From: Streptomyces violascens
GTDB lineage: Bacteria; Actinomycetota; Actinomycetes; Streptomycetales; Streptomycetaceae
Assembly: GCF_014649955.1 (NCBI RefSeq)
Contig: NZ_BMUA01000016.1
Span: forward strand, 62,001-126,000
Length of the DNA stretch: 64,000 nucleotides
Direction of reading: 5' to 3'
Shown here piece by piece: positions 1-9,192 of this stretch (the first letter of the stretch is position 1; the number at the start of each line of letters is the position of its first letter). A program made the position numbers and the translations under genes. The notes under the pieces are model-generated. The model worked only from the letters and a program-made list of their open reading frames with translations, was not told where the DNA came from and did not search any database.

Positions 1-333
1 GGCTGGTACCAGAACGGCGTGGCCCCCGGCATGCGCGGAACGGCCGTGGTGGTGGGGCACGTCGACAACACGACGGGCCCGGCCGTCTTCTACGGCCTCG
101 GCTCGCTGGAGAAGGGCAACCACATCGAGGTGGAGCGCCTCGACGGGCGCACCGCGGTCTTCGAGGTGTACGGCATCGAGGTGTACGACAAGAACGCCTT
201 CCCGGGCACCCGGGTGTACAGCGACACCGGGCACCCGGAGCTGAGGGTGATCACCTGCGGGGGCGGCTTCTCCAAGAGCCGGGGCTACAACTCGAACGTC
301 GTCGTCTTCGCCCGGCTGATCGCCACGAAGTAA
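1..333 (+). CDS. Class F sortase, C-terminal part (5' end outside window)
   Basis: The visible 110 residues are the catalytic half of a small sortase, a membrane-anchored cysteine transpeptidase acting outside the cell. The frame is open from the first base, so the gene starts upstream. The conserved histidine is in VVVGHVD near the start, the catalytic cysteine in ITCGG, and a candidate catalytic arginine in the following SKSRGY segment, in the order expected for sortases. The GPAVFYGLGSL stretch fits the class F type common in actinobacteria. Substrates of class F enzymes are poorly known. The LAxTG chaplin at 51986-52639 fits class E better, so I do not link the two. Confidence 0.85.
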   Translation, partial: GWYQNGVAPGMRGTAVVVGHVDNTTGPAVFYGLGSLEKGNHIEVERLDGRTAVFEVYGIEVYDKNAFPGTRVYSDTGHPELRVITCGGGFSKSRGYNSNVVVFARLIATK

Positions 334-345
334 CGTTCCAGCAGC

Positions 346-1191
346 TCATCTGCGGCGTGGCGGAACCTTCAACTCATAGCCGCGCGCCAGGAGTTCGGGC
401 AGATAGGTGCGCAGGGCGGCGACGCTCTGCGAGCGGTCGCCGCCCGCGTCGTGCGAGAGGACCACGACGCCCGGTGCCGCTCCGTCCAGGACGCGGCGGA
501 TGATGGTGGCGGTGCCGGGCGTGGTCCAGTCGAGGGAGTCGACGGTCCAGGCGAGCGGCTCCATGCCCATCTCGGCCTGGATCTCGAACACGTTGCGGTT
601 CCAGGCACCGTACGGCGCTCGGAACCACTGGGGCGGCTCGCCCAGGGTCTGCTCGATGACTTCGCTGGTGCGGCCGATCTCGGAGCGGATCAGGGCGGGG
701 GCCGTCTTGTTGAGCTGGGGGTGGGTCCAGGTGTGGTTGCCGACGACGTGCCCGTCGTCCCGCATCTCGCGCAGCAGGTCGCGGTTGTCGGTGGCCATCT
801 CGCCGCAGAGGAAGAACACGGCGCGCACGTCGTGTTCGCGCAGGGTCTTGAGGATGCCCGGGGTGTAGCGCGGGTCCGGCCCGTCGTCGAAGGTCAGCAC
901 CATCGAGTGCTCCCCCAGCTCGGGCATGCTGAGGAACGGCCTGGTCCGCACCGGCGGCAGCGCCGTGTGGTAGCGCGGCGGGGTGTCGCCGGTCATGGGT
1001 TCCAGGCGGTGCCCGCTGGAACCCAGCCGCGGTACGGCGGCCTGGGGTCCCGCGGCCGGCGCCGGCCGGGGCGCGGGCGCGGGGCCGCCGGTGTCCTCGG
1101 CGATCAGCATGCGTACCGCGGCGGCGGCCCCCAGGCAGGCGGTGACGCGCAGCAGTGTCCGCCGACCGGGGAGCATCCGATCCCTTTTCAT
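346..1191 (-). CDS. Secreted polysaccharide deacetylase (NodB/CE4 family)
   Basis: A predicted exported 281-residue enzyme removing N- or O-acetyl groups from peptidoglycan or another envelope glycan. The NodB signature is complete: TFDDGPD (catalytic base and metal aspartates), the GNHTWTHP metal histidine motif, RAPYG, and a late LSHDAGG motif. The N-terminus has a basic start (KRDRMLPGRR) followed by an alanine-rich hydrophobic stretch, then a Pro/Ala-rich linker. I chose the ATG at 1191. The ATG at 1176 is also possible, since AGGGA lies just before it. The frame stays open up to 1305 but that part looks non-coding. Confidence 0.88.
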   Translation of the reverse strand: MKRDRMLPGRRTLLRVTACLGAAAAVRMLIAEDTGGPAPAPRPAPAAGPQAAVPRLGSSGHRLEPMTGDTPPRYHTALPPVRTRPFLSMPELGEHSMVLTFDDGPDPRYTPGILKTLREHDVRAVFFLCGEMATDNRDLLREMRDDGHVVGNHTWTHPQLNKTAPALIRSEIGRTSEVIEQTLGEPPQWFRAPYGAWNRNVFEIQAEMGMEPLAWTVDSLDWTTPGTATIIRRVLDGAAPGVVVLSHDAGGDRSQSVAALRTYLPELLARGYELKVPPRRR

Positions 1192-1320
1192 GACATATGG
1201 CTTTTGTTCGTCATGGCGGAAGATTAGGGCGTGCGGGTCGCCGCGAGGCCGACGAAACGTCAACACCGGGATGACACCAGCACGAATGGAGTCACCCGGC
1301 GCCATCGGCCGCCGGCGCTC

Positions 1321-4300
1321 TCAGGTGCGGCGGACCAGTGGGAAGGGCAGGGTCTCGCGGATGGTGAGGCCGGTGAGGAACATGACGAGCCGGTCCACGC
1401 CGATGCCGAGCCCGCCGGTGGGCGGCATGGCGTATTCGAGGGCGTCGAGGAAGTCCTCGTCGATCTCCATCGCCTCCGGATCGCCGCCCGCCGCGAGCAG
1501 CGACTGCGCGGTGAGCCTGCGGCGCTGCTCGATGGGATCGGTCAACTCCGAGTAGGCGGTGCCCAGTTCGGTTCCGAAGGCGACCAGGTCCCAGCGTTCG
1601 GCGAGCCTCGCATCGGCGCGGTGCTGGCGGGTCAGCGGGGAGACCTCGGTCGGGAAGTCCTTGTAGAAGGTGGGCAGCTGTGTCTTCTCCTCGACGAGCC
1701 GCTCGTACATTTCGAGGACGACGTCGCCGCGCGTGCTGTCCGGGGCGTGCGGGACACCGGCGCGGTCGCAGAGCCGGCGCAGCCTCCCCTCCTCCGTGTC
1801 CGCGCCGATCTCCTCGCCGAGCGCCTCGGACACCGCCCCGTACAGCGTCTTGACCGGCCAGGGCCCGGAGATGTCGTACTCGACGACGGTGCCGTCCGGG
1901 CCTGTCTTGCGGGCGATCGGGGAGCCGAAGGCGGCGGTGGCGGCGCCCTGTATGAGTTCGCGGGTGAGGTCGAGCATGACGTCGTAGTCGGCGTACGCCT
2001 GGTAGGCCTCCAGCATCGTGAACTCGGGGTTGTGCTTGTAGGAGACGCCCTCGTTGCGGAAGGTGCGGCCCATCTCGAAGACCTTCTCGACGCCGCCGAC
2101 GCAGAGCCGCTTCAGGTACAGCTCGGGGGCGATGCGCAGATACAGGTCGAGGTCGTAGGCGTTGATGTGGGTGGTGAAGGGGCGGGCGTTGGCGCCGCCG
2201 TGGATCTGCTGGAGCATCGGCGTCTCGACCTCCAGGTAGCCGCGGTCCAGGAGGCCCTGGCGCAGCGCCTGGACGGCGGTGGAGCGGGCCCGTACGACCT
2301 CGCGGGCCTCGGGGCTTGCCACGAGGTCCAGATAGCGGCGGCGCACGCGGGCCTCGGGGTCGGCGAGGCCGCGCCGTTTGTCGGGCAGCGGGCGCAGGCA
2401 CTTGGCGGTCATCTGCCAGGCGGTGGCGAACAGCGAGAACTCGCCCTTGTCGCTGGCGGCGGTCGTGCCGGAGGCGGTGATGTGGTCGCCGAGGTCGACG
2501 TCGTGGGTGAACCGGCCGAGGACGGCCTCGCCCGCGCCTTCGCGGGTGAGGACCAGCTGGAGGTCGCCCGACCAGTCGCGCAGGACGGCGAAGACGACGC
2601 CGCCGAAGTCGCGTACGGCCATGACACGGCCGGCCACGGTGGCGCTCGTGCCCTCGCCCGCGGCCCTGAGCCGGGCCAGGCTGTGGGTGCGCGCCGCGAT
2701 GACGACGGGGTAGGGCTCGGTGCCGTCCGCGCGCAGCCGGTCCAGCTTGCGGTGGCGAACCCGTACCTGCTCCGGAAGTTGACGCTCCGTCACATTGCTG
2801 GCACCGGGCCCGGCGAGGCCCAGCGCCTCGATGGAGGGCAGCCCCGCGGTGGTCACGGGTTTGGTGACGCCCTTGGGCTTCCGGCCCTTGCCCCAGAGCT
2901 TGCGCAGGCTCGGCACGGAGACGAAGCCCTCGGCGATGCCGGACGCGAGGCCGACCCGGGCGAGCGAGCCGGCGTCGCCGTAGCAGAGGAAGCGGGGGTA
3001 CCACTGCGGCTGGTACTTCACGTTGGAGCGGTAGAGGGCCTCCAGCTGCCACCACTTGGAGAAGAACAGCAGCAGTCTGCGCCACAGCCGCAGCACCGGA
3101 CCGGCGCCGATGCGGGCGCCCTCCTCGAAGGCCGAGCGGAACACCGCGAAGTTCAGCGAGATCCTGCGGACCCCCAACTTCGGTACGGCGGCGCACAGTT
3201 CGGCCACCATGAACTCCATCACGCCGTTGGGCGCGCTGCGGTCGCGGCGCATCAGGTCGAGCGAGATGCCGTCCGGACCCCATGGCACGAAGGAGAGCAG
3301 CGCGATCAGTGTGCCGTCGGCGTCGAAGGCCTCGACCAGGAGGCAGTCGCCGTCGGCCGGGTCGCCGAGCCGGTCGAGCGCCATCGAGAAGCCGCGCTCG
3401 GTCTCGGTGTCGCGCCAGGCGTCGGCGCGGTCGATGATCTGCTGCATCTCCTCGTCGGTGAGTGCCGAGTGGCGGCGGATCCGGGTGGTGGCCCCGGTCC
3501 GCGCGACGCGGTGGACGGCTTGGCGGGTGACCCGCATGTCACGGCCGTCGAGGTCGAACTTGGCGACGTTCAGGATCGCCTCGTCGCCGAGCTGGATGGC
3601 GCCGAGCCCGTGCCGGGCGTAGACGGTGGCGCCCTCTTCGGAGGCGCCCATCACGGCGGGCGCCCAGGCGTACTGCCGCGCGATGTCGAGCCAGGCGTCG
3701 ATGGCGGGGCCCCAGGCGCCGCTGTCGCCGACCGGATCACCGCTGGCCAGGGCCACGCCCGCCTCGACGCGGTAGGTGACGGCGGCCTTGCCGTTGGGCG
3801 AGAAGACCACGGCCTTGTCGCGGCGGGTGGCGAAGTAGCCGAGCGAGTCCTGGCGGCCGTACGCGCCGAGCAGCGCCCGGATGCGGGGCTCCTCGTCGCC
3901 GTGCAGAGCGGCCTCCATCCGCTGCGAGCGGAAGAGCGTGGAGGCGGCGGCCAACAGGGCGATGGCGCCGAACAGGCCGAGGAAGAAGTACAGGGGCCGC
4001 GGCGGCCGCCCGTCGAACTGGCCGTTGGAGACGAGGCCGCCGAAGACGCGGTTGGTGGCCCACAGCAGGCGCTGGCCGCGCGGCAGGGTGTTGGGGAACA
4101 GCTCGACCAGGCCCCAGCCGACGAGGACGCCCGCCGCGAGCCCGAGGCAGAGCACCCCCACCGCCCGGCGGAAGGCGCCGCGCCTGGTCTCCGCGTAGAA
4201 CTGCTTGCGGGCCAGGATCAGCACCACGAGCGCCGCGGCGCAGAACACCCCGTTGGGGATCCACATCCATTCGGCGACCACGATCAGCAGGACGTCGAGC

Positions 4301-4593
4301 AGGAACAGCAGTCCCAGGTAGATGACGACCAGCCACCAGGCGACCTTCTTGCGGGCGCCGATCGCGGCCGCGAGCAGCAGCAGGAAGACGGCGTACGCGA
4401 GGTTGGCGCTGACCGGCACGGTGACCCGGTCGAGGAACCAGACGATCGGGTAGAGCAGCCGGCGCAGGGGCGGTATGAGGGAGATGAGGCCGCAGAAGAG
4501 ACCGAGCACGCCGAAGAACATCGCGAACGCTTCGGGCACCCGCCCCAGAAAGCCGGTCCGGGACGGTATCGGCGCCGCCTCGCTGACAGTCAT
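1321..4593 (-). CDS. lysX: Bifunctional lysylphosphatidylglycerol synthetase / lysine--tRNA ligase LysX
   Basis: A 1,090-residue fusion that charges tRNA with lysine and transfers the lysine to phosphatidylglycerol, lowering membrane negative charge and raising resistance to cationic peptides. About 250 N-terminal residues form several membrane helices. A DUF2156 lysyltransferase domain follows (roughly 250-560), then a linker, an OB-fold anticodon domain and a class II LysRS core. Class II motif 2 (FRNEG context) and motif 3 (GLGIGVDRLVMFL) are intact, so the synthetase half looks active. Start taken as the ATG at 4593; a GTG lies three codons upstream at 4602. It is transcribed away from the adjacent uspA-like gene. 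Confidence 0.95.
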   Translation of the reverse strand: MTVSEAAPIPSRTGFLGRVPEAFAMFFGVLGLFCGLISLIPPLRRLLYPIVWFLDRVTVPVSANLAYAVFLLLLAAAIGARKKVAWWLVVIYLGLLFLLDVLLIVVAEWMWIPNGVFCAAALVVLILARKQFYAETRRGAFRRAVGVLCLGLAAGVLVGWGLVELFPNTLPRGQRLLWATNRVFGGLVSNGQFDGRPPRPLYFFLGLFGAIALLAAASTLFRSQRMEAALHGDEEPRIRALLGAYGRQDSLGYFATRRDKAVVFSPNGKAAVTYRVEAGVALASGDPVGDSGAWGPAIDAWLDIARQYAWAPAVMGASEEGATVYARHGLGAIQLGDEAILNVAKFDLDGRDMRVTRQAVHRVARTGATTRIRRHSALTDEEMQQIIDRADAWRDTETERGFSMALDRLGDPADGDCLLVEAFDADGTLIALLSFVPWGPDGISLDLMRRDRSAPNGVMEFMVAELCAAVPKLGVRRISLNFAVFRSAFEEGARIGAGPVLRLWRRLLLFFSKWWQLEALYRSNVKYQPQWYPRFLCYGDAGSLARVGLASGIAEGFVSVPSLRKLWGKGRKPKGVTKPVTTAGLPSIEALGLAGPGASNVTERQLPEQVRVRHRKLDRLRADGTEPYPVVIAARTHSLARLRAAGEGTSATVAGRVMAVRDFGGVVFAVLRDWSGDLQLVLTREGAGEAVLGRFTHDVDLGDHITASGTTAASDKGEFSLFATAWQMTAKCLRPLPDKRRGLADPEARVRRRYLDLVASPEAREVVRARSTAVQALRQGLLDRGYLEVETPMLQQIHGGANARPFTTHINAYDLDLYLRIAPELYLKRLCVGGVEKVFEMGRTFRNEGVSYKHNPEFTMLEAYQAYADYDVMLDLTRELIQGAATAAFGSPIARKTGPDGTVVEYDISGPWPVKTLYGAVSEALGEEIGADTEEGRLRRLCDRAGVPHAPDSTRGDVVLEMYERLVEEKTQLPTFYKDFPTEVSPLTRQHRADARLAERWDLVAFGTELGTAYSELTDPIEQRRRLTAQSLLAAGGDPEAMEIDEDFLDALEYAMPPTGGLGIGVDRLVMFLTGLTIRETLPFPLVRRT

Positions 4594-4664
4594 GCTCAGC
4601 ACTCTAGGGAGACCGGGGCCGGGCCGCCTGTCGGAAGCCCCACCCGGCCGGATAGCCTCGAACA

Positions 4665-5144
4665 GTGACAGAGCAGCAGCCCCAGTCCCACCCTGAGTCC
4701 CAGCGATTCGAACGCGGTACCGACGGTCCGAAGGTGATCGTCGCCGGCGTCGACGGCTCGGACTCCTCGCTCCGGGCCGCGGCCTACGCCAGCGGCCTGG
4801 CTCGGCGGCAGAACGCGCTGCTCGCCCTCGTGTACGTCCAGCCCGTGATGTCGGCGGGCGCCGCCCTCGGCGCGCCCGTGGCCGACACCACCGGGGAGAT
4901 CGCCGAGAGCCTGGTCGCGGAGATCAGGGCGGCGGCCGAACGGGTCCGGGGCATCTGGGACGTCCGCTGGGAGTTCCACACCTTCCGTGGCGACCCGTAC
5001 TCCGGACTGGTGACCGCGGCCGACGAGCTCAAGGCGGACGCGGTCGTCGTGGGCGCGTCCGAGTCGGCGGGCCACCGCATCATCGGATCGGTGGCCGTCC
5101 GCCTGGTGAAGGCGGGCCGCTGGCCGGTCACGGTGGTTCCGTAG
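4665..5144 (+). CDS. Universal stress protein (UspA family)
   Basis: A 159-residue single Usp domain, a cytoplasmic alpha/beta nucleotide-binding fold induced under stress or stationary phase. The opening IVAGVDGSDSS strand-turn is characteristic, as is the C-terminal VVVGAS...GSVAVRLVKAGRWPVTVVP segment, which carries the GS phosphate-contact part of the ATP motif. The preceding Gly-x2-Gly is imperfect (GASESAG), so ATP binding is likely but not certain. The GTG at 4665 opens the frame. Divergent from lysX and convergent with the CapA-like gene, 17 bases away. Confidence 0.9.
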   Translation: MTEQQPQSHPESQRFERGTDGPKVIVAGVDGSDSSLRAAAYASGLARRQNALLALVYVQPVMSAGAALGAPVADTTGEIAESLVAEIRAAAERVRGIWDVRWEFHTFRGDPYSGLVTAADELKADAVVVGASESAGHRIIGSVAVRLVKAGRWPVTVVP

Positions 5145-5161
5145 GCGTCCCGCCCTCTCGG

Positions 5162-6352
5162 CTAGCGAGCCATCGTCAGGCCGTCCTTCGCGGCGCCGCG
5201 GCCGAGGACGGCCTCGCGGATGTGGTCCTGGGCCTCGGTGTAGTCCTCGCGCCCGGGTGACTTCGCGAGCGCTTCGGGCAGGCTCATCACGCGGCCGCGC
5301 TCCACGTCGATCCACTGCGGAATGAACTCCGCCTTGGTGACCCGCCAGCGGTCCCCCCGCCGGAGCGGCGGCGCGAAGGTGAAGCGGGCGATCGAGCTCA
5401 TGTTGCCGCGGTGGTCGCGCGCACCGGTCTCGTTGAACATCTCGCCCGCGATCTGGTCGCCCTCGCCGTAGACGATCCAGGTTCCGTTGACCTTCTCGTA
5501 CGCCTGCGGGATGTGGGCGTGGGTGCCGAGGATCAGGTCGATGTCGGGGCGCCCGCTCGTCTGGGACGCGGTGAGCGCCTTGCCGAGGCCGAGCTGCTGT
5601 TCGTCGGGCTCGGTCTGCCACTCGGTGCCCCAGTGGAGGCTGACGACGACGATGTCGGCGCCGGATGCCCGGGCCGCCCGGGCATCCGCGATGATCTTCT
5701 TCTGGTCGATGAGGTGGACCGCCCACGGCTGGCCGTCCGGCATGGGATAGCCGTTGGTGTCGTAGGTGTAGGCGAGCTGCGCGACCCTGGCGCCGCCCGC
5801 CGACAGCCGCGCGGGCGTCGCCGACTCCCTCGCCGTGCGGCCGGAGCCGGTGTGCTTGAGTCCCACCTTGTCGAAGGCCTTCAAGGTGCGGGCGATGCCG
5901 TCGGAGTCGTCGTCCAGGGTGTGGTTCGAGGCCGTCGAGCAGGAGTCGTACCCGGTGTCCTTCAGCGCGGCGGCCACCTGCGGCGGCGACGTGAAGGCCG
6001 GGTATCCGGAGAAGGGGCCCTCGTCGGCGCCGTACACGGTCTCCATGTGACAGATCGCCAGATCTGCCTGGGAGATGATCCGCTTGACCCCGGCGAGCAT
6101 GGGCCTGAAGTCGTAACCCCGGCCGCCCGCATCGGAGTTGGCCCGCTCGATGGTCGAGTCGTGCGGCAGTACGTCGCCGGTGGCGACCAGCGTGAAGGGG
6201 CGCTGCGCACTGGCAGTTCCGGAGGCCGGGGCGCGCGGGGTGTCCTGAAGGTGCGGCGGCCGGTGCCCGCTGCTGCATCCTGCTGTGGCCGCGAGAAGGA
6301 GGGCCGCGGCGGCCGCCGCCCTCACTCGCGCGCGCTGGGTCGGCTGGTGCAT
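5162..6352 (-). CDS. CapA-family lipoprotein (metallophosphatase fold)
   Basis: A 396-residue putative lipoprotein of the CapA/PgsA group, named after poly-gamma-glutamate capsule synthesis. The signal sequence ends in a lipobox (AATAGC) at about residue 22. The metallophosphatase-like core includes GDVLPHD, the CHMETVYG segment, NHTLDDDSDG, VVSLHWGTEW and GTHAHIPQ. The ATG at 6352 is preceded by GGAG and gives a normal-length signal peptide. A GTG at 6394 would add 14 residues but has a purine-rich site directly abutting it. No other capsule gene is nearby, so the polymer acted on cannot be named. Confidence 0.85.
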   Translation of the reverse strand: MHQPTQRARVRAAAAAALLLAATAGCSSGHRPPHLQDTPRAPASGTASAQRPFTLVATGDVLPHDSTIERANSDAGGRGYDFRPMLAGVKRIISQADLAICHMETVYGADEGPFSGYPAFTSPPQVAAALKDTGYDSCSTASNHTLDDDSDGIARTLKAFDKVGLKHTGSGRTARESATPARLSAGGARVAQLAYTYDTNGYPMPDGQPWAVHLIDQKKIIADARAARASGADIVVVSLHWGTEWQTEPDEQQLGLGKALTASQTSGRPDIDLILGTHAHIPQAYEKVNGTWIVYGEGDQIAGEMFNETGARDHRGNMSSIARFTFAPPLRRGDRWRVTKAEFIPQWIDVERGRVMSLPEALAKSPGREDYTEAQDHIREAVLGRGAAKDGLTMAR

Positions 6353-6639
6353 CGGGCTCCGTTGATCGGGTGCGGTGGTCTGTCCGAAATCCACCTCCCG
6401 AGAACGGGCCAGTCAAGGATAAAAGCCGTTTATAAGACCGAAGACCGCTGAATCGGACGCACCGGGACCGGCCCTCTCCGGGTCGCGGACCGCTCGCCGC
6501 ACCATTCACCGCTCGGTTCGACCGCTTGTCGCACGGCGCGGCGCGACGGCTGTCCAGGCCCGCCCGGATGCGCTCCGATACGGCTGCGGTCGACGGAATC
6601 CGGAGGAACCCGGAGGAACCCAGGGAAGGAGAGTGCACG

Positions 6640-7260
6640 GTGACGACGGCACTCGCGGGCAGCCGGCGGTACGCCCATGAGCGGGATCTGGCCGAACTGC
6701 AGCGTGCGCACGGCCCCGCACTGCTGCACTTCCTGCTCGGCCTGACCTACGGCGACCGCCAGCGCGCCGAGGACCTCCTCCAGGAGACGCTGGTACGCGC
6801 CTGGCAGCACCCCGAGGCCTTCGAGGCGCCGTACTGCTCGATGCGGCCCTGGCTGTTCACCGTCGCGCGGCGTCTCGCGATCGACGCGCGGCGCAGCCGG
6901 CTCGCCCGCCCCACCGAAGTCGGCGACGAGGCGCTGCTCGCGACGGCGGAGCCCGGCGACCCCACCGAGCGCTGCACGGCCGCGCTCGACGTCCGCGCGG
7001 CCGTGAAGTCGCTCACACCCCAACACCGCGCGGTCCTGGTGCAGTTGTACTTCCGCGGACTGAGCGTGACCGAAGCGGCCGAAGTGCTGGGTGTTCCGCC
7101 CGGGACCGTCAAGTCCCGTTCGTACTATGCCCTGCGTGCGCTGGCCCGGGTGCTGCCCGGCTATTCTGCGTCAGGCCCCGAAGGGCTCTCCTCGGCGGGT
7201 TCCAGGTCCGCCTCGGTGAGCAGGGCGAGCAGCGAAGGCGCCTCGGCGACCTCACAGTAG
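6640..7260 (+). CDS. ECF-type RNA polymerase sigma factor (SigK/SigL-like)
   Basis: A 206-residue group 4 sigma factor. Region 2 is visible in RAEDLLQETLVRAWQHP and PWLFTVARRLAIDARRS, and region 4 in LSVTEAAEVLGVPPGTVKSR. The start is the GTG at 6640, with AAGGAG eight bases upstream; longer frames from 6526 have no such site. The last ~35 residues (Ser/Ala/Gly-rich) are antisense to the zinc-finger gene at 7161-7367 and look like run-on rather than folded domain. The facing zinc-finger protein is its likely antagonist, by inference from family and proximity. Confidence 0.9.
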   Translation: MTTALAGSRRYAHERDLAELQRAHGPALLHFLLGLTYGDRQRAEDLLQETLVRAWQHPEAFEAPYCSMRPWLFTVARRLAIDARRSRLARPTEVGDEALLATAEPGDPTERCTAALDVRAAVKSLTPQHRAVLVQLYFRGLSVTEAAEVLGVPPGTVKSRSYYALRALARVLPGYSASGPEGLSSAGSRSASVSRASSEGASATSQ

Positions 7261-7367
7261 GCGGTGCGGCACGGCGCGCACCGGCGCAGATGCGCGGCGA
7301 CGGCGCGGTCCTCGCCGGGCGCGAGGGCGCCGAGTACGTACGCGCCGAGCAGCTGCCGCACATGCAT
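7161..7367 (-). CDS. Small zinc-finger anti-sigma factor candidate
   Basis: A 68-residue protein consisting of little more than the zinc-binding anti-sigma (ZAS) fold: an N-terminal histidine, LGAYVLGALAPGED, then H-x3-C-x2-C in HLRRCAPC. It has no transmembrane helix, so it would be cytoplasmic. Start taken as ATG 7367, five bases after GAGG; the frame stays open to 7613 without family resemblance. It is convergent with the ECF sigma gene, and their 3' ends overlap by 100 bases, whereas most sigma/anti-sigma pairs are co-directional. Function as the sigma partner is inferred. Confidence 0.8.
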   Translation of the reverse strand: MHVRQLLGAYVLGALAPGEDRAVAAHLRRCAPCRTAYCEVAEAPSLLALLTEADLEPAEESPSGPDAE

Positions 7368-7489
7368 GAGCACCTCGTGTCTTGTGACGGATCCTGCCCT
7401 TCTGGCCACGGCGGGCACGCGCCCCCGGTTCAATGCTCCCTGGAGCTCCCCGGGAGCGCCGGGACGGTCGATGAAAGAGGCGAGACAGG

Positions 7490-7984
7490 ATGCGTCCGGA
7501 GGGAAGTAGCGGGACCAGTGGTGGCGAGCTGGTGGTGCCGATGGCGTGGATGTACGCCGAGTACATCGCTGATGAATTACTGCGTACCGGCGATCTGATG
7601 CCGCCGACGACACTGGAGTTCCGGGCCGGGCGCAACGCCCTCGCCCTGACGATCTTCCTGTCCGACGGGGCGGTCGGCGGCGCCCGGGTGGTGGCCCGGC
7701 TGGATGAGTGGAGCTCGCTCACCGCGGCCGGGCGGCCGTGGCGGCGCTGGGTCTGTTCGCGGCTGCGCCGGCTGGCCGGCGACCAGGAGCAGGGGCCCGA
7801 TCTGGAAATGGCGCGGACCGCCTGGCGGTGGCTGGAGGAGACCGAGCTCCTGGCGACGGATCTGGACGCGGTGGTGCCGGGCGGGGTCGACCCGCACGCG
7901 GACGAGGAGGACGAGCCCCGGGTGTGGACACCGGCCTGGGAACTCGGCCTGCCGCTCGGCCACTTGGCGATCCATCTGTTCTGA
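7490..7984 (+). CDS. Conserved hypothetical protein
   Basis: A 164-residue cytoplasmic protein of unknown function. It is compositionally normal for a Streptomyces gene, with a hydrophobic first half (TLEFRAGRNALALTIFLS), a Trp/Arg-rich middle and an acidic stretch before the C-terminal PAWELGLPLGHLAIHLF. No signal peptide or membrane helix is evident. The ATG at 7490 follows a purine-rich GAGACAGG. It is divergent from the small anti-sigma gene with about 120 bases between starts, so the two may share a control region. Confidence 0.7.
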   Translation: MRPEGSSGTSGGELVVPMAWMYAEYIADELLRTGDLMPPTTLEFRAGRNALALTIFLSDGAVGGARVVARLDEWSSLTAAGRPWRRWVCSRLRRLAGDQEQGPDLEMARTAWRWLEETELLATDLDAVVPGGVDPHADEEDEPRVWTPAWELGLPLGHLAIHLF

Positions 7985-8010
7985 AGCGGGTTCCTGTTAC
8001 TGACGCTACG

Positions 8011-9192
8011 TCAACCATGCACTCCGGCGCGGTACTTGGGGATACGGGCGGTCACCTTCATGCCCGCGCCGATGCCGGTCTCGATGACCAGTCCGTACGT
8101 GTCGCCGTACACCTGCCGCAGTCGCTCGTCGACGTTGAGCAGGCCGATGCCGCCCGACGGGTCGCCGTCGCCGCGCAGGATGCGGCGCAGCTCCTCGGGG
8201 TCCATGCCGGCGCCGTCGTCCTCGATGACGACCTCGGCCTCGCTGCCCGCGTCCAGAGCGCTGATGGTGATGCGGCCTGCTGTGACGGCGCCCTCGATGC
8301 CGTGCTTGACGGCGTTCTCGACGAGCGGCTGGAGGCAGAGGAAGGGCAGGGCGACCGGGAGGACCTCGGGTGCGACCTGGAGGGTGACGGAGAGCCGGTC
8401 GCCGAAGCGGGCCCGCACCAGGGCCAAGTACTGGTCGATGGAGTGGAGTTCGTCGGCGAGCGTGGTGAAGTCGCCGTGCCGGCGGAACGAGTAGCGCGTG
8501 AAGTCGGCGAATTCCAGGAGCAGTTCGCGGGCCCGCTCCGGGTCGGTCCGTACGAACGAGGCGATCGCGGCGAGGGAGTTGAAGATGAAGTGCGGGGAGA
8601 TCTGGGCACGCAGGGCCTTGATCTCGGCTTCGATCAGCCGGGTGCGGGAGCGGTCGAGTTCGGCGAGTTCGAGCTGTACGGAGACCCATCGGCCGACCTC
8701 TCCCGCCGCGCGTGCGAGCACCGCCGACTCCCGGGGCGCGTACGCGACGAGCGTGCCGAGGACCCGGTGGTCCACGGTCAGTGGGACGGCGACCGCCCAG
8801 CGCAGCGGGCAGTCCAGGTCGTCGCAGGACAGCGCGAACGCCGTGTCGCGCCCGGTGTCGAGCAACGCCCTTACCTGGTCCATGACGTATCCGCCGTGGT
8901 GCTGCTCCCCCGCCCCGTCCCAGGTCAGGATGGTGTCGCGGTCGGTGAGGCAGAGCGCGTCGGTGCCGAGCAGGGAGCGCAGTCCGCGGGCCGACTTGCG
9001 GGCCGCCTCGCTGGTGAGCCCGGCGCGCAGCGGGGGCGCGGCGAGCGAGGCGGTGTGCAGGGTCTCGAAGGTGGCGTGTTCGACGGGGGTTCCGACATCG
9101 CTGGTACGCCCCTGCCGGGCGGTGCGCCGGCCGAGCAGGAACCCGGCGGCGGCGAGCAGCGGGCCGAGGAAGAGCAGGGCGGCCAGGGTCAT
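8011..9192 (-). CDS. LytS-type sensor histidine kinase
   Basis: A 393-residue kinase and last gene of a four-gene operon. One N-terminal membrane helix (LLFLGPLLAAAGFLLG) is followed by a GAF-like region (about 60-190), then the LytS-type phosphoacceptor motif QISPHFIFNSL with its histidine, and a HATPase domain with N box PLVENAVKHG and G1 box DDGAGM. Its ATG overlaps the symporter stop as ATGA (9189-9192), so translation is probably coupled. The partner is the LytTR regulator at 11347-12093. By analogy with BtsS/BtsR and YpdA/YpdB, the pair may sense a small organic acid. Confidence 0.93.
   Translation of the reverse strand: MTLAALLFLGPLLAAAGFLLGRRTARQGRTSDVGTPVEHATFETLHTASLAAPPLRAGLTSEAARKSARGLRSLLGTDALCLTDRDTILTWDGAGEQHHGGYVMDQVRALLDTGRDTAFALSCDDLDCPLRWAVAVPLTVDHRVLGTLVAYAPRESAVLARAAGEVGRWVSVQLELAELDRSRTRLIEAEIKALRAQISPHFIFNSLAAIASFVRTDPERARELLLEFADFTRYSFRRHGDFTTLADELHSIDQYLALVRARFGDRLSVTLQVAPEVLPVALPFLCLQPLVENAVKHGIEGAVTAGRITISALDAGSEAEVVIEDDGAGMDPEELRRILRGDGDPSGGIGLLNVDERLRQVYGDTYGLVIETGIGAGMKVTARIPKYRAGVHG

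Noticed and set aside
1..333. Link between the sortase fragment and the LAxTG chaplin
   Set aside because: LAxTG substrates are handled by class E sortases; this fragment looks like class F, and the genes are 52 kb apart.
1231..4668. A 1,145-codon open frame on the plus strand, antisense to lysX
   Set aside because: Composition is Gly/Ala/Arg/Asp-rich without domains; long antisense frames are normal in high-GC DNA, and lysX on the other strand is certain.
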